Assembly (NCBI GenBank): GCA_024663395.1 | Contig: JANFAH010000024.1 | Coordinates: 868,001 to 932,000 of the forward strand | Direction: 5' to 3' | Source of the DNA: Pisolithus tinctorius | Lineage: Eukaryota; Basidiomycota; Agaricomycetes; Boletales; Pisolithaceae | Length of the DNA stretch: 64,000 nucleotides | Shown here: positions 10,292-22,153 of the stretch, piece after piece | Position numbering within the stretch: the stretch's first letter is position 1 | Layout of the letters: each line of letters begins with the position of its first letter | The notes under the pieces: model-generated | Database searches by the model: none | What the model saw: the letters and a program-made list of their open reading frames with translations, nothing else | Told to the model about the DNA's origin: nothing | Made by a program: the position numbers and the translations under genes

Positions 10292-12880
10292 TCATTGCAT
10301 CCTTGCCCTCTTTCCTGGAGAAACCCCTGGATCTGCCAATGTATGCTTCCGCGATCGCTTGGATGGGGGTGAAGGGATATCCGCATCCGGCCGGGCAGGG
10401 GCCCGATGGACCCGAGGGGATTTCCAGATGCCCTCCGTCATTCCATCTCCACCGCTCACTGCCAATTGCCTCTGTCCTGATTTGGAATCCGTACCCTTCC
10501 CATTTCGTAAAGGAATTCGATGGCCCTTACTGGCAGTTGCAGAATGAGGTTGGGCTACATCCTGTTTAGCGCGTCCAGGGTTGATCCGTGCTTGGCCTCC
10601 TTGCTTCAAGGAAGGCTTCAGCCTTACCTCCGGTCGCTTGTTTCCACGTCCAACTGGATTTGGAGGTGCATCCTGGGCGATTGGAAGACTTCGCAAATGA
10701 TCATCACCCTGGTGCTCGGAACCGTCCTTAATCTTTGCGGTGAACTCAATCAACTCAGCTAATAAATGATAAATATGATAGCCTGTCCATGCGATGGAAA
10801 CAGACCTGGCCTCCGTTTGGCAAGTGTTGGTAATTCGTCTGCTGCACCTAGACCTTCCGATCGATCGACTTCATCGGCATTGGACGCTTCTTCTTCAACA
10901 TACGATGTGTTGGTTTCCTTCATTGCCCTCCCCGGGAATGGAGTTTTATTGCGGACCCGGCGGGTGTCTTTCCGATGCGCATCATCGGGCCGAATCGGTG
11001 CAGTTGTCTTGCGCGGGAAGGGAGTCGCTTCGTGACGCTGGTTGGCCTGTGGCCACCCATCATCCAGCGGGTCATCATCATGGTCAGTTTCAACGTCTGC
11101 AGCTATCTTCCTTCGGTGGAGACGTTTCAGGTGGGATGACTTTCCTCCATTACTGACGCGGCCATGCCGATCATGGCTTGGACCGGGCATATCTGCACCT
11201 TCGAAGACGACTGGAGATGCCTGTTCAAAGTCATCCATGTCACTGCCTTGGACATTTGGCTGCACTGTGTTCGCGCTGCCCTTTCCATTTCCCCGCCGAT
11301 CTGACCTTTGAGTCCTCCCAGCTGGGGCTTTGGATTGGGTGGGAGCAGTTGCAGGTGTGCGGGACCTGGATCGCCGGTCTCTTACAATCTGAATGGGAAT
11401 GCTGCTGTCCACTGCTGGTGGCTGTAACTTTCCACCTCGATCCAGCCACTTTTCAAAGCGAAATACATCGTCCGTGTCCTCGTCCTGTCGTTGATGCCAG
11501 AAGCTCAAAAGTTCAGTAGCCGCTGCGACCGACATATGACTGGGGTCAACGGTAAAGGAGAAATTTGGTGGGAGATGTCGGGTCGCAATCATTGCTTTTT
11601 GATGCGTTCCGAGCTGTTTGAACGGCACAGTCGACGTTGCCTTTCCGCAAGCTCGTCCTTCAGACTGCTGATCAGCGCAACCCACATCTACGGATCTGAC
11701 ACTCACTGTAGTGGGCAGTCATGAACCCGCGCACCGTTTTCTGCAGTAAATCGCGTGACAGACCTGCGATTTCACCAATCGATACTGTGCCGTCTTTGTT
11801 TGTCACCAAAGAGACAGCATCGACTTTCACGGTCCTTGCGGCCTTCTTGCCCGGCCGTCCGTCACCTTGGCCATCTTCATCTTCGTCTGAAATTCCAGAC
11901 TCCTCAAATGCTTCGCCAAGGTAATCCCGCCATGGTCCCTCTAGGTTCCGAACCTCATTAAACGAGGTTCCGTCCGCAATATCTCGGTTGAAGTCCATGC
12001 TAGGAAGGGATCAGCAGTGCACAATGATGCTTGATAAAAATCAGAACCCACGTGCATGCCTCCACAGTACCTTCCACATTTTTCCACCCGGCAAAACATA
12101 CGACCCGCATGCCGCAATACCTCCACATCTCTTCTGCAAAATTGCGGCAATACTTGTACCCGTATCTTGCTGCGTTTCTAAGGACCCGCATTCTGTCACA
12201 AACACTGTGACAAACTGTGCATCTGGGAACTCACCTGGCTTTTATTTCGGGGGTGGGTCCTTCCATCCCATTCCATTTGTCGGCTATGGCCTCTGCTGCT
12301 GCCAACTGCTCTTCGGAGAGGTCCTCCTGCATGAACGCAGTGAGTGCCTGCTGATAGACACCAATTTGCTTGGTGCTTTCTTCATTCCCAGTGTCCTCCC
12401 TCATGCTGGCGAGTTTTCTCTGCACAAGGTCATGATACAATTCCCGAACCACCGACCGCACGGAATATCTGTATCCGGACCGGAGCGTAATTTGGGGCTT
12501 CCGGGCACGCAATGGCTTCTTCAACCAAGCTGTGACGAGCTACAAGCGATTCGTTAGTCTTCGAAGACCCATTCAGAGCTGCAACCCCATACCCCAGCCT
12601 TCAGCTGCATTTCTGCATGTGACAACTCTGTGTTCTTGTCTAATTCGTGCAGCTCCCCCAATATTGACTGCAAGATCATCGGTTTTTTTGTCTTTCCAGA
12701 CTCTTTCCAATCCTTCCATCTTCGAACCAGCACCTCCAATTCGTTGATGTCAAAGTTCTCCTGGTCCCCATCCCCAGTTACTGACTGCTCAGTGCCTTGT
12801 CTGAAGATGTTACTCCCATCTTCTACGTCTGTCGGGACCCAATCATCATAGCCATCGTCTGCGTCGTACGGTGAATCCAT
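10292..12880 (-). CDS. KDZ-borne protein of unknown function with an EEMWRYCGMRV motif (781 aa)
   Basis: Six exons join in phase: 12593-12880, 12235-12539, 12052-12192, 11707-11999, 10806-11657 and 10292-10758. They total 2346 nt from an ATG at 12880 to a stop at 10292, giving 781 residues. The N-terminal third is conserved-looking: LVRRWKDWKESGKTKKP, a segment RKPQITLRSGYRYSVRSVVR, then RNAARYGYKYCRNFAEEMWR followed by YCGMRVVCFAGWKN around residues 205-235, then DFN. Similar E-x-W-x-x-CG-x-RV proteins of unknown function are common in mushroom genomes. The C-terminal half is acidic, then basic and Ser/Pro-rich, with nuclear-localisation-like KRSRK and GKRAR clusters. It is transcribed away from the KDZ transposase, with about 420 bp between the two starts. 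Confidence 0.75.
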
Positions 12881-13301
12881 GAGGACTTCTGGAATGGAAG
12901 GAGGGTATCTATGGGCCCTACTACAATAAGTATTATATTGGCCTGAAGGAAGGCATTATGGTATCCATGACATCGTTCAAATTGACTCCAGATTGCATCT
13001 CCTGCCTTGCTAATTGACTTTGCCCCATCTTTCCACATTCATTGTTGGGGTTTCAGCGGCCATTAATTCCGTCATGGGTGAGATGAGCCAATCAAACTCA
13101 TTCTGTTGACTACTCCGAGCCCTAAAAGGTTAGTGCAGGACGGGTTTAAGTCGGCCGCATCAGTTTCGCATTGATACCGAATCTTCGATCTATCATGCTG
13201 GGATCATTGATCGTGAAATGACCGTCAAGCTCTATCCAAGATATCTAAGATGATTCCTACCCACATCTGACTCAATCATACTTACCATCAACGCCATAGC
13301 C
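12881..13301. promoter_or_regulatory. Divergent intergenic region inside the KDZ element
   Basis: This 421-bp gap separates the start codons of the 781-aa protein (minus) and the transposase (plus), so it should hold both promoters. I see no clear TATA box or repeated operator. An upstream non-coding exon of either gene cannot be excluded. Confidence 0.4.
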
Positions 13302-16300
13302 ATGGCCAAACGCAGCGCAGGAAAGCGCATGAGAATGATCGGGCGTACGGCTGGCCATCGGGTCAAGCAACTAGAAGTTAAAACTCGGACAACCAGCGGT
13401 CGGAGCAGATCGAGATTGGTTGAGGTCACGATCGCACAACCCGATGCCACCTCCGCTGTCCATTCACCCCGCTCTTCACCGTCCAAGCACTCCCGCTCGC
13501 CTTCCAAACAGCACATGCACACTGATGAAGATGCACTCGACATGGAATATGATGATAATGCTCCTCCTGTAGAGCCATTACAGTTACCTCGAAAAAAGGT
13601 ACCAAGGGATCCTTCATGCAACAACCCAAGCTCATTTCCGTTGTCAGACACAGAATGATTACATCCGTGAATGGCTTCCGCACAAAGAGGAGTTCATGAG
13701 GGTCCTGTTGGAGCTGGAAGCACCTCCTGACCCACGGAACTGCATAAGTTGTGGAACAGATGGGTTGTACAGATGTACAGATTGCTTGCACCAGCCCATG
13801 TTTTGCAGGGAATGTTGTAGAATGACTCACCAACGCTTGCTTTTTCACAGAGTGCAGCACTGGAATGGGGAGTTCTTTGAGGAATCGGCACTCCATATGG
13901 TGAGAGATGCCCTCATTACTTCACATTGCATTTACAGAGCGGACTCAGACTGGTGCTCAGCTGCAGCTCGGGCACATTGGAGCAGCTTGCCTTTCAGATC
14001 CATCCAATGCGAATGGCACTGGAGGGCCAGTCAAAATGAATGCCCCTGAGTGGGAAGATGTTGATGATGTTCCGCCCCACATGCGTCGGCCCGTCAGGTC
14101 GAAATATCTCACTGTCGTCGATGTGACCGGGGTGCATTTCATTCCAGTACGTTGGTGCCAGTGTGAAGCTGCAGAAAGCTTCCGGCTACAATTGCTGCGA
14201 GCCAAGCTGTTTCCTGCTACATTCGAAAAACCGAGTACTGCATTTACATTTGCAGTCTTGGACGATTTTGTGAGAGACAACCTGGAATGTGGGACATCCG
14301 GGATGAACTATTACTCAAAACTGCGACGGGTGACTTCTGGTGTCTTTCCTCACCTAGTTCCAGTAAGTCATCGGACCACGATGGTCGATTGCAGGGGATC
14401 TAAGGCAGTAATGTGACCAGGACAGATACCGGGAGTTGCTTTGAGTTGCAAGGCAATGGCGACTCCTGAAACTGTTGAAATGGAAAGGCTTCCTGCGATG
14501 CGAGCAGGCTCCTAAAAAAGGGGAGTTGGGGTTATTTTGTGCGGCATGTCCACAGCCTGGGATCAATGTCGACCCGGCGGAAGATCTGGATCAGTAAGTG
14601 TTGGGATTCGGCTCATCCCCTGTCATTAACCTTTCGAAGCTGGAAATATACCCGCACGCTAGTGATGGATGGAAATTTCAAAGCCGAACATATGCACGAC
14701 AGGCGTCCTGCAGATCAGGTGTGGTTGATGGATGGCCATGGATTCATGGTCACAGATCCAGATTATCAGACATACCTGAAGGTCACACCCCACATCACAG
14801 AGGTACATTTGTCGGACTGCTTCCTCCATTCAATTACTCATGTGTTAACTAGAAATCGGCATGCAACAATCATAAGGCTATTAATCAGGCCAATGCCCAA
14901 CGGGGCAGACTTCACTCGACCGGAATTGGTGCGACGGCATGCGCCCGGCACGGGTGTTTTTACCCGCATTCTGTGGTTGACTTCCAAAAAGGGGAAAGGT
15001 CAGATATCACATCAATGATGTGCCTCCAGCTCATGGCAGTTCAGGCAATTAAACATGGATTACTCATTGGCAAATGCATTGCGGTACAACATGACAGGAA
15101 TCAACCGTGTCCTCTGCTTCTATGACATCAACTGCTCATACATGAAAAATTTACGCACACGGGTCCGAAATAGCGCATTCATTGACATCCCAGATTCAAT
15201 GCAGATTATGCCAGGAATCGGAATGTGGCATGTGCACAGTCACAAACAGGAATGCTATGCCCGATATGCACCCTTATTCATGCAAGGCGCTGGGTGGGTA
15301 GATGGAGAAATCATCGAGACCTTGTGGTCGCTACTCAACATTGCATCCACTTCGGCCTGGGGCATGAGTTCCCCACATCGCCAGGAGCTGTTGGATTTTC
15401 AGATCAGCGATTGCAACTTCATGAAGATGATTCGCATGGGTATGAGCTTCTATTCATGCGCTAACCTTCCTGACTGTTCGCCTTTAGTCGATAGTCTGAT
15501 ACGGAAACTGACAACCGCAAGGGTAGCGGCGGATATGGCAAAATGGGCATTCAAGACGTTGGATGAAGCAGTGTCTACGACGCAACGTGATACATGGACC
15601 TACCAAGAGCAAGTGGCCTTCAGAGACCGAATGGTTGACCCCTCCGCCATGGATATCTTTGAAGTGCAAATGAGGAAGGGTAAGGTTCTCACCTGCTCCT
15701 CCTTTCGGAATATATCTGAAATGCGTATTAGCCCCAACAGTTCATACCGTTGAACTGGAGTTTTTGAACAATATCACATCGAGCGGAGCGCAGCGTGGGA
15801 TGGGAAGTTGGCTCGCTCGCGGTCTCAGGTTGGAAGAAGCGGCAATCACATTGCGCATCGATTATCGCAATGTCGGTGTACATGCGCCAGAGCTGAAAAG
15901 ATTGGTAATTGCACGACGCACGGAGCGCCTATTATCAGAGCAGTCAAGTTTTATCGCAGATGCCGCCATATACATCGATCTACAGCAAGATGCGGGAGGT
16001 GATTGGAATCCAATCAATGCGGAAGGCAGTGAACAGCGGGATGGCCGATGCATGTCCGACGGATATCTATCGGATGCTGAAGACCCAAACGATGGCTCTG
16101 ACGAAACGCTCACAGCCGATACCACTGACCTTGGAGGGATAGCCACGTTGCCGCTTCCATCGAACGTTGGAATGGCTGCTTTCCATTCCTGCAATTCAGG
16201 CCGTCTCCGTGATATGGAGCTGAGGCTCCGGATCGGTCAAGCGAATGATGCGCTAAACGGGCTTCGGCTTGCATTGGTGGACAAGGCTGTGGTCTTCCGG

Positions 16301-16935
16301 AATGTGGTGCGACATGCCAAAAGCTATAGTATGAAAACACGCGCATGGGACGCGATCCATACAATTAATAGAGCGGTTCGGAAGCAAGCCGCAATATACA
16401 AGCAATGCCGAAAGGCAATGGTCGCTCTGGGTGCGAGTGCCGAGACCCTTACCCGTTACCAGCAATTGGAGACATCGGATCTCACCGTGAGCACAGCCGC
16501 CATAACTCAGAATGCACATGCGCACCGGGTCAGCCATTTGCCATGGTTTTGGTCCGTTGATGTTCCGACGGATACGAAATCCATCACTTGGATGTCGGAA
16601 TGTATGTGTTTCATCTATGTATGTATGGATCGATGTTGACTGTACACAAAGTTTACCGGACTCATTGGCTTCGAGCCAAAGCAGTGCGAGACCGTTGGTC
16701 AGAAGAGGAACAGTTGCTGACGGCTGAATTTCAATGGACAATCAATTACTTCAATTATCGAGCCGTCCAATGGCGCACCTGCCGCTCGGAATGCGATGCG
16801 CTTGGCGCCAGCTGTTACGCTGCGAGGCAGATAGCAGTGTATGAGAGGCTTTCGGAGCATGCTAAGTTGAAACAACAGAGCATGAGCTTGAAGTATATCC
16901 CAACTTCGATGGATATTGATGCTAGCGATGTGTAG
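13302..16935 (+). CDS. KDZ transposase with CxC2 zinc domain (one in-frame TGA)
   Basis: Ten exons join in phase: 13302-13598, 13654-13899, 13949-14362, 14421-14593, 14640-14802, 14853-14998, 15045-15439, 15488-15679, 15732-16601 and 16652-16935. The model has 1060 codons including the stop. Residues ~128-165 form the CxC2 cysteine cluster typical of KDZ transposases (CISCGTDGLYRCTDC ... FCRECC ... HRVQHW). The DDE core follows: LVMDGNFKAEHM (first Asp, ~residue 385), TGIGATACARHGCFYP, FYDINCSYMKNL (~504), GMWHVHSHKQECY and GAGWVDGEIIETLW (catalytic Glu, ~565). A Glu/Leu-rich C-terminus ends DIDASDV. The only defect seen is TGA at 14442-14444 within RYRELL*VARQWR, where an Arg codon CGA is likely ancestral. 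Either the copy is inactivated or the stop is bypassed. Confidence 0.85.
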
Positions 16936-17154
16936 CTATAGTCGGACGAGTGTCTATCATTCAATATAACCATTCAGGTCGAGTTCATCGATAGAAATTA
17001 AATTGCAATTGCGGAAGTCCATATTAGCCTTAAGCAATGTTCCATTTTCTTCGATCCGAGCATATCTTCCGAACGGTACTCACATAAAAGCGGTATGGAA
17101 TTGTCAGGCTATGACAATACAGAATGCGGGTATCATAACAGCAAACCTATCCCT

Positions 17155-19611
17155 CTACTGTGAGGGGGGGAACTCTGTATCGCTGAATACACCTTGGACA
17201 TATCTACCCATCGCATCTACATCCTCGCTCTGGCGTTCCCACTCCAACCCCACTGGGCGATCTGCCAGGTTGGCCCTTCCACGATATGAGTATACCGTGC
17301 CCTCAGCTGGCTGAAGTCCTCCGTCGGTCCGGCCAGCGACGTTCGACCTGGATTGGTACTCCTCCGGTGGAGGCTCGCAGCGAATATTCGGGATTGTTGA
17401 GGCTGCTGCTGTAACTCGCATTGCACCTGGTCGCAGTTCCCCATCTCCAGGGTGCCCTCGATCGAATTGACCCTCTTGCATCGCCATGGACTCACCGGCT
17501 GGGTCACCTTCCATTCCGCTGATCTCGGCATCGCCAGGACGTCCCGAACCCGCCATCGCATCGTTCCCATCATCGCTGGGGGGAGGTGGTGCGACAAGTC
17601 CAGAAGTTGGATCGTCAGCAGGAGGTAGTCGACCCGCAGCCAACGCAACAACCTCCAACCGCAAAGCCTCGATGGCCCGAATTGCACTATCCAACCTTTG
17701 GTCCGAAGCCGTCTGACGCGACGACAACGCTGCATATTCATCAGCGATCTGCCTCACCACGGTGTGTACCTTCTTCTCAGACGACTTCTGATGGGACATC
17801 ACCTCTGCAACGTCATCGGCCATGGTTCGCATCCGTTCTTCAAACAGGCCAGGCGTAGCGGCTTGTCGACGACCATCAAAGACATTCAGCCTTGTTTTCA
17901 CTTCCAGCATTTGCGCTGATATCGCGTCGCGGAATTGAAAGAGCTGGTTGAGCTCGTCGCGGACGTCGACTTCGAATAGTGATGACGGTTGTCGCTGAGG
18001 CGTTGGAGCAGTTGGCGGGTTGGGGACTGATGGGATGGGAGCGGAATCGGTTGCCGTATGTCCATTACATGTCAGATATTTCAAGCTTGTCATGAGTAGA
18101 GGAAGCGCAACGTACGATTTGTTCCTCTGGAGGTTGCGATGGCAGATGGTCCAGGTGCCGGAGTCGTTGCGAGGCTATGCTGGTCGCTTACTGCACGAGA
18201 AACGCGGGTGGGATTTGGAGCCGGCCTCGCTGGGAGACGGATCACTGCCATGGGCTTACCAGTTCAGTTCTGCGGGAATGGGTACGCATACTTACCAGGC
18301 CGTCCATGGGGAATCATTACAACTGGCCGGGACCGGCTTTCTGGAGGACATTTGCTTGCGTTGGAGGTGCGAGGTTTCTTTTCCGGGCGGGTCGTCGCGT
18401 AGTCCGCATCGTCGTCTTCGTTAGCGTCCTCATCGTCAGGGCGCAGGCTGCTGCGAGACCTTTTCTTTGTTCGTGTACGGGATGGATTCCGTCGTGAGGG
18501 AGTGGCGGGTGTTTTCTCTTTAGGCCGACGGGGAGTTGCAAACGTGCACCGGATCTTGCGTTTTTTGCATCGCTGACATACGCCTTTTTGTTTCCGAATG
18601 CAGGGCACGTTGGCATCGGTACACTTGTCGCAACGATTGTCGCTGGGAAGTGCGGTCGGCCCAGATGGTTCTGTCGCTGGATGTACCCCATCGCCAGGTT
18701 GACTCCTGCCTCGCCCTGTCGATTGAGGTGTTGGACGGCTAGACGTACCTGGCCTGTCCATGTCCACGTCCTCCGCATCATCATCTTCCTCATCCAACTC
18801 ATCAACCTCCTCCTGCTTGACTAACTTAGGTTTTGGCGTCCAAGACCGACGAGCAGGCTGGCGTGAGCCAGAAGCGGCTACTTGTCGCATCGATGGCCGT
18901 CCCCGAGCAGGCTCGTAGCGAACGGTATCCCCTCCCATCTCTGCATCCTCATCCGCCAGTTCATCCTCCCCATCGTCATCTCCAATCATCGCCTTCACTT
19001 CAGCATCCGACGCCTTTTCTTTGCCTTTACGACTCGCGTCCTTCGGTAGTGTTTCCGACGACGGTTCTGCAGCGGGTGGGAAGGCAGATGTCTTGAAGCC
19101 GGTACGTTGCAAGTCGAAGCGTCTTTCGACAGTCTGCAGCCACGGATGGTCGTCGAAGGTGGCCTTGTCTGGGTGCGTGATAAGTCTCCAGTTCGGAAAT
19201 GGGTGACCCTCGTTCTCCCGTCCAACCCTCTCATGCCATTTGCAGAACCTTTCGGCCGCAATGACGGTGAGCGGGATCTCATGCGTGATCCTCGCAATTT
19301 CGCGCACGGAATCCTATATTCCTCAGAGGTGCGACGTGTGGGGTGATATTCGGACTTACCACTACTTCCACTACGCTGCTCACAGCCTCCTTCCAAGCCG
19401 CAAACCTCGGCTTGTCAGCCAAGTCCTTCGTTCCAAGGACTTTCCGATCGATGATTTCGATGATGGAGTTCGCTGCGGCTGTGAGCTCGTCGCGTTTGGT
19501 GTAGGTCTTCATTGCGTTGTTGAGACGTACGCGGGTAAGGTCGGAGTTGTTGGTGTGAGGTACTTTGCGGGAAATAATGCCAATGGAAGATGCGACGTGT
19601 AACTTCCGCAC
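17155..19611 (-). CDS. KDZ-borne Zn2Cys6-like DNA-binding protein
   Basis: This is a multi-exon minus-strand gene. An N-terminal part (19365-19611) reads SDLTRVRLNNAMKTYTKRDE ... RFAAWKEAVSSVVEVV and splices by a 46-nt GT-AG intron to DSVREIARITHEIPLTVIAA. An acidic Ser/Glu region follows. The cluster CDKCTDANVPCIRKQKGVC plus QRCKKRKIRC has the spacing C-x2-C-x6-C-x7-C-x2-C-x6-C, which matches fungal Zn(2)-Cys(6) binuclear clusters. A basic tail with RNPSRTRTKKRSR comes next. Further exons (SDQHSLATTPAPGPSAIATS near 18110-18185, then 17155-18060) add a coiled-coil-like, Gly/Pro-rich C-terminus ending FSDTEFPPSQ. The start lies upstream of 19611 and is unresolved. It could be a transcription factor or a co-factor binding the element's own repeats; that is inference. 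Confidence 0.6.
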
Positions 19612-20029
19612 GTTTACTTTGTGTTTGTTGTTACCTGAAACCTTCCCACGGAGTATCTATGTCAACATGTAATACTCCGTTTGCTACAAAGCGGAAAGGA
19701 TAGATTGCAGTACAATCCTATTACCACATACTTAATAGTAATTGCAATAGATTGGTGAAAACATCAGAACGTACAGACTGGTCTCAAAGTTGCGGAATAC
19801 ATTCATCATGCCGGCCGTCCCGTGCACGGGATGTGACCTCCGACGGAACGCATGGAATACCACCTATCATCGCTGAGAACCATAAGACTATCTTCTGCGT
19901 CAATGCGACCTATTGTACGGCCCGATACATTTGATCCCACGTCATTATTGACGTAGCTATGGGTCCATCTGTATTTGTCGATCTGCCCGATCCTCCTTTA
20001 CGCGTTAATCAGCCCAACCACACCGTCGA
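19612..20029. other. KDZ interior, no gene seen
   Basis: This segment lies between the Zn2Cys6-like gene and the right repeat array. It may hold the 5' end and promoter of that gene. No other feature is recognisable. Confidence 0.4.
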
Positions 20030-22047
20030 CTGCTCCATTTATTTGATCCGACGTGATCTTCAACATATGTACCGGCCCATCCATATGTGGTGATCACACA
20101 GATGACACAATAGATGGGCCCGTCTATATGATGCGTCAAACTGCACGGATATGACGGACGGGCCCGTGTGTATATGTCACTCTGCCTCATGATACTCTCG
20201 ACGGGCCCGTGCATTTGATAGGACAGTATCCATGCCTTAGTGACGGGCCCGTCTATGTGATGCGTGATAATGCCGGCATATGAAGGACGGGCCCGTTTGT
20301 ATGTGTTGCTATGCTTGATCATACTCTCGACGGGCCTGTCCATTTGATGTGACATTATCCGTGCTGTAGTAATGGGCCCGTCCATATGATGCGTCATAAT
20401 ACACGGATATGATAGACGGGCCCCGTGTGTGTGTGTGTGTGTTGCTGAGCTTGATGATACTCTCGACGGGCCCATCCATTTGATGCAACATTATCCGTGC
20501 ATCAGCGATGGGCACGTTTATATCAAGCGTCATAATGCACGGATATGACAGACGGCCCCGTGTGTATGTGTTGCTAATCTTGATGATACTCTCGACAGGC
20601 CCGTCAATTTGATGGGACATTATCCGCGCCTTAGTTACGGGCCCGCGTGTATATATCGCTATGCTTGACGATACTCTCTACGGGCCCGTCTATTTCATGC
20701 GACATTATCCATGCCTTCCTGACGGGCCCGTCTATATGATGCGTCATAATGCACGCATATGACGGATAGGCCCGTTTGTATGTGTTGCTATGCCTGATCA
20801 TACTCCCGACGGGCCCGTCCATTTGATGTGACATTATCCTTGCCTTCCTGACGGGCCCGTCTATATGATGCGTCATAATGCACGCATATGACGGATAGGC
20901 CCGTTTGTATGTGTTGCTATGCCTGATCATACTCCCGACGGGCCCGTCCATTTGATTTGACATTATCCTTCCCTTAGTAACAGGCCCGTTTATAATGCGT
21001 CATAATACACGGATATGACGGACGGGCCCGTGTGTATGTGTTGCTATGCCTGATCATACTCTCGACGGGCCCGTCCATTTGATAGGACAGTATCCGTGCC
21101 TTAGTAACGGGCCCGTTCATATAATGCGTCATAATACACGGATATGACGGATGGGCCCGTGTGTATGTGTTGCTATGCCTGATCATACTCCCGACGTGCC
21201 CGTCCATTTGATGTGACATTATCCTTGCCTTAGCAACGGGCCCGTGCATATAATGCGTCATAATACACGGATATGACGGACGGGCCTGTGTGTATGTGTT
21301 GCTATACCTGATCATACTCTCGACGGGCCCGTCCATTTGATGTGACATTATCTTGCCTTAGTAACAGGCCCGTTCATATAATGTGTCATAATACACGGAT
21401 ATGACGGGCGGGCCCGTGTGTATGTGTTGCTATGCCTGATCATACCCGCAACGGTCCTGTTCATTCTACGCGACCTTATCTACCCCCTGGTGACGGCTCC
21501 ATCCTTATGCATTGCCTGCCCGATGATCCGACGATACTATCGACGGGCCCGTCCTTATGCGTTGATCTGCCGGATCGTACCATCACCAGGCCCTTTCATT
21601 TGATTCGACGCCATCCACCGTATGATGACGGTCCTGTAGTTACCTCTTCGTCTGCCCGATAATACTCTCGACTATCCCATCCGTTCGATTCCGCATTATC
21701 TACGTCATGGCGACGGGCCCGTCTATATCATGCGTCATAATCCATAATATGTCTGACAGGCCGTCCATCTGATGCAGCATCATCAGCGATATCATGCACA
21801 GGCCCGTCCATTTGATGTACCACCGTCTGCAATATGCTGAACGGGCCAGTATATATGTTGTGATCGGGCCGATCAAACCATCGACGGGCCCATCTATTTG
21901 TTCCCGTGTCGTTTGCGACGGGCCCGTCAATTTGTTGCGACGCTGCATCCTCCAAATGTCAGAAGGGCCTGCACATAGTTGTGACAGCTCTGTCATGGGC
22001 CCGCTCTTATGTTGCCGTCACTCCGGGTCCTCAGGCCTGTTTATGTG
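20030..22047. repeat. KDZ right subterminal array: GACGGGCCCGTC palindromes in ~130 bp tandem units
   Basis: From about 20090 to 21480 the palindrome recurs three times per unit of about 128-131 bp. The phrase CCCGTCCATTTGAT, or a variant, recurs near 20336, 20473, 20600, 20686, 20815, 20943, 21071, 21201 and 21330. Each unit also holds ATGCGTCATAATACACGGAT and TATGTGTTGCTATGCCTGAT. From 21480 to 22047 the palindromes continue with irregular spacing. The unit differs in sequence and length from the left array; only the palindromic core is shared. Confidence 0.85.
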
Positions 22048-22153
22048 TCACGGCTTAATTAATTTGACGGGCCCGCGCCGGGCTTTATATGAGTAATGTT
22101 AATTTGGCACGCGGGCTACCCATATGTTGTGACTAAGCGCGACTACATTATGT
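22048..22153. repeat. KDZ right terminal inverted repeat
   Basis: This is the inverted partner of 3858-3962. It reads TTAATTAATTTGACGGGCCC, then a block with TGGCACGCGGGC, then CCCATATGTTGTGACTAAGC. A copy of the GGGCCCG core lies inside each terminal repeat, linking it to the subterminal arrays. Confidence 0.8.

Larger units (their letters stand above)
3858..22153. mobile_element. KDZ (Kyakuja-Dileera-Zisupton) DNA transposon, about 18.3 kb, with TET/JBP and other cargo
   Basis: The element is bounded by terminal inverted repeats (3858-3962 and 22048-22153) and a near-perfect target duplication, TGGAGGAC at 3850-3857 against GGGAGGAC at 22154-22161. The uninterrupted sister copy of the host repeat near 46715 has TGGAGAAC once at the same place. 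The internal order is: left subterminal repeat array, TET/JBP-like gene (+), three minus-strand genes, KDZ transposase (+), Zn2Cys6-like gene (-), right subterminal repeat array. KDZ elements of basidiomycetes are known to travel with TET/JBP dioxygenase genes, which fits. The transposase has one in-frame TGA, so this copy may not be autonomous. Size, ends and gene content are seen directly; mobility is inferred. Confidence 0.88.

Noticed and set aside
20005..21348. Long minus-strand frames with repeated MSHQMDGPVESMIRHSNTY-like phrases
   Set aside because: This is translation of the ~130 bp right-array units; the palindrome GACGGGCCCGTC gives the recurring DGPV. Not a protein gene.
3858..22153. 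Maverick/Polinton or Starship-like element
   Set aside because: The size and cargo are suggestive, but there is no polymerase B, capsid or tyrosine recombinase (DUF3435) gene. The CxC2 and KDZ transposase motifs identify the element as KDZ.
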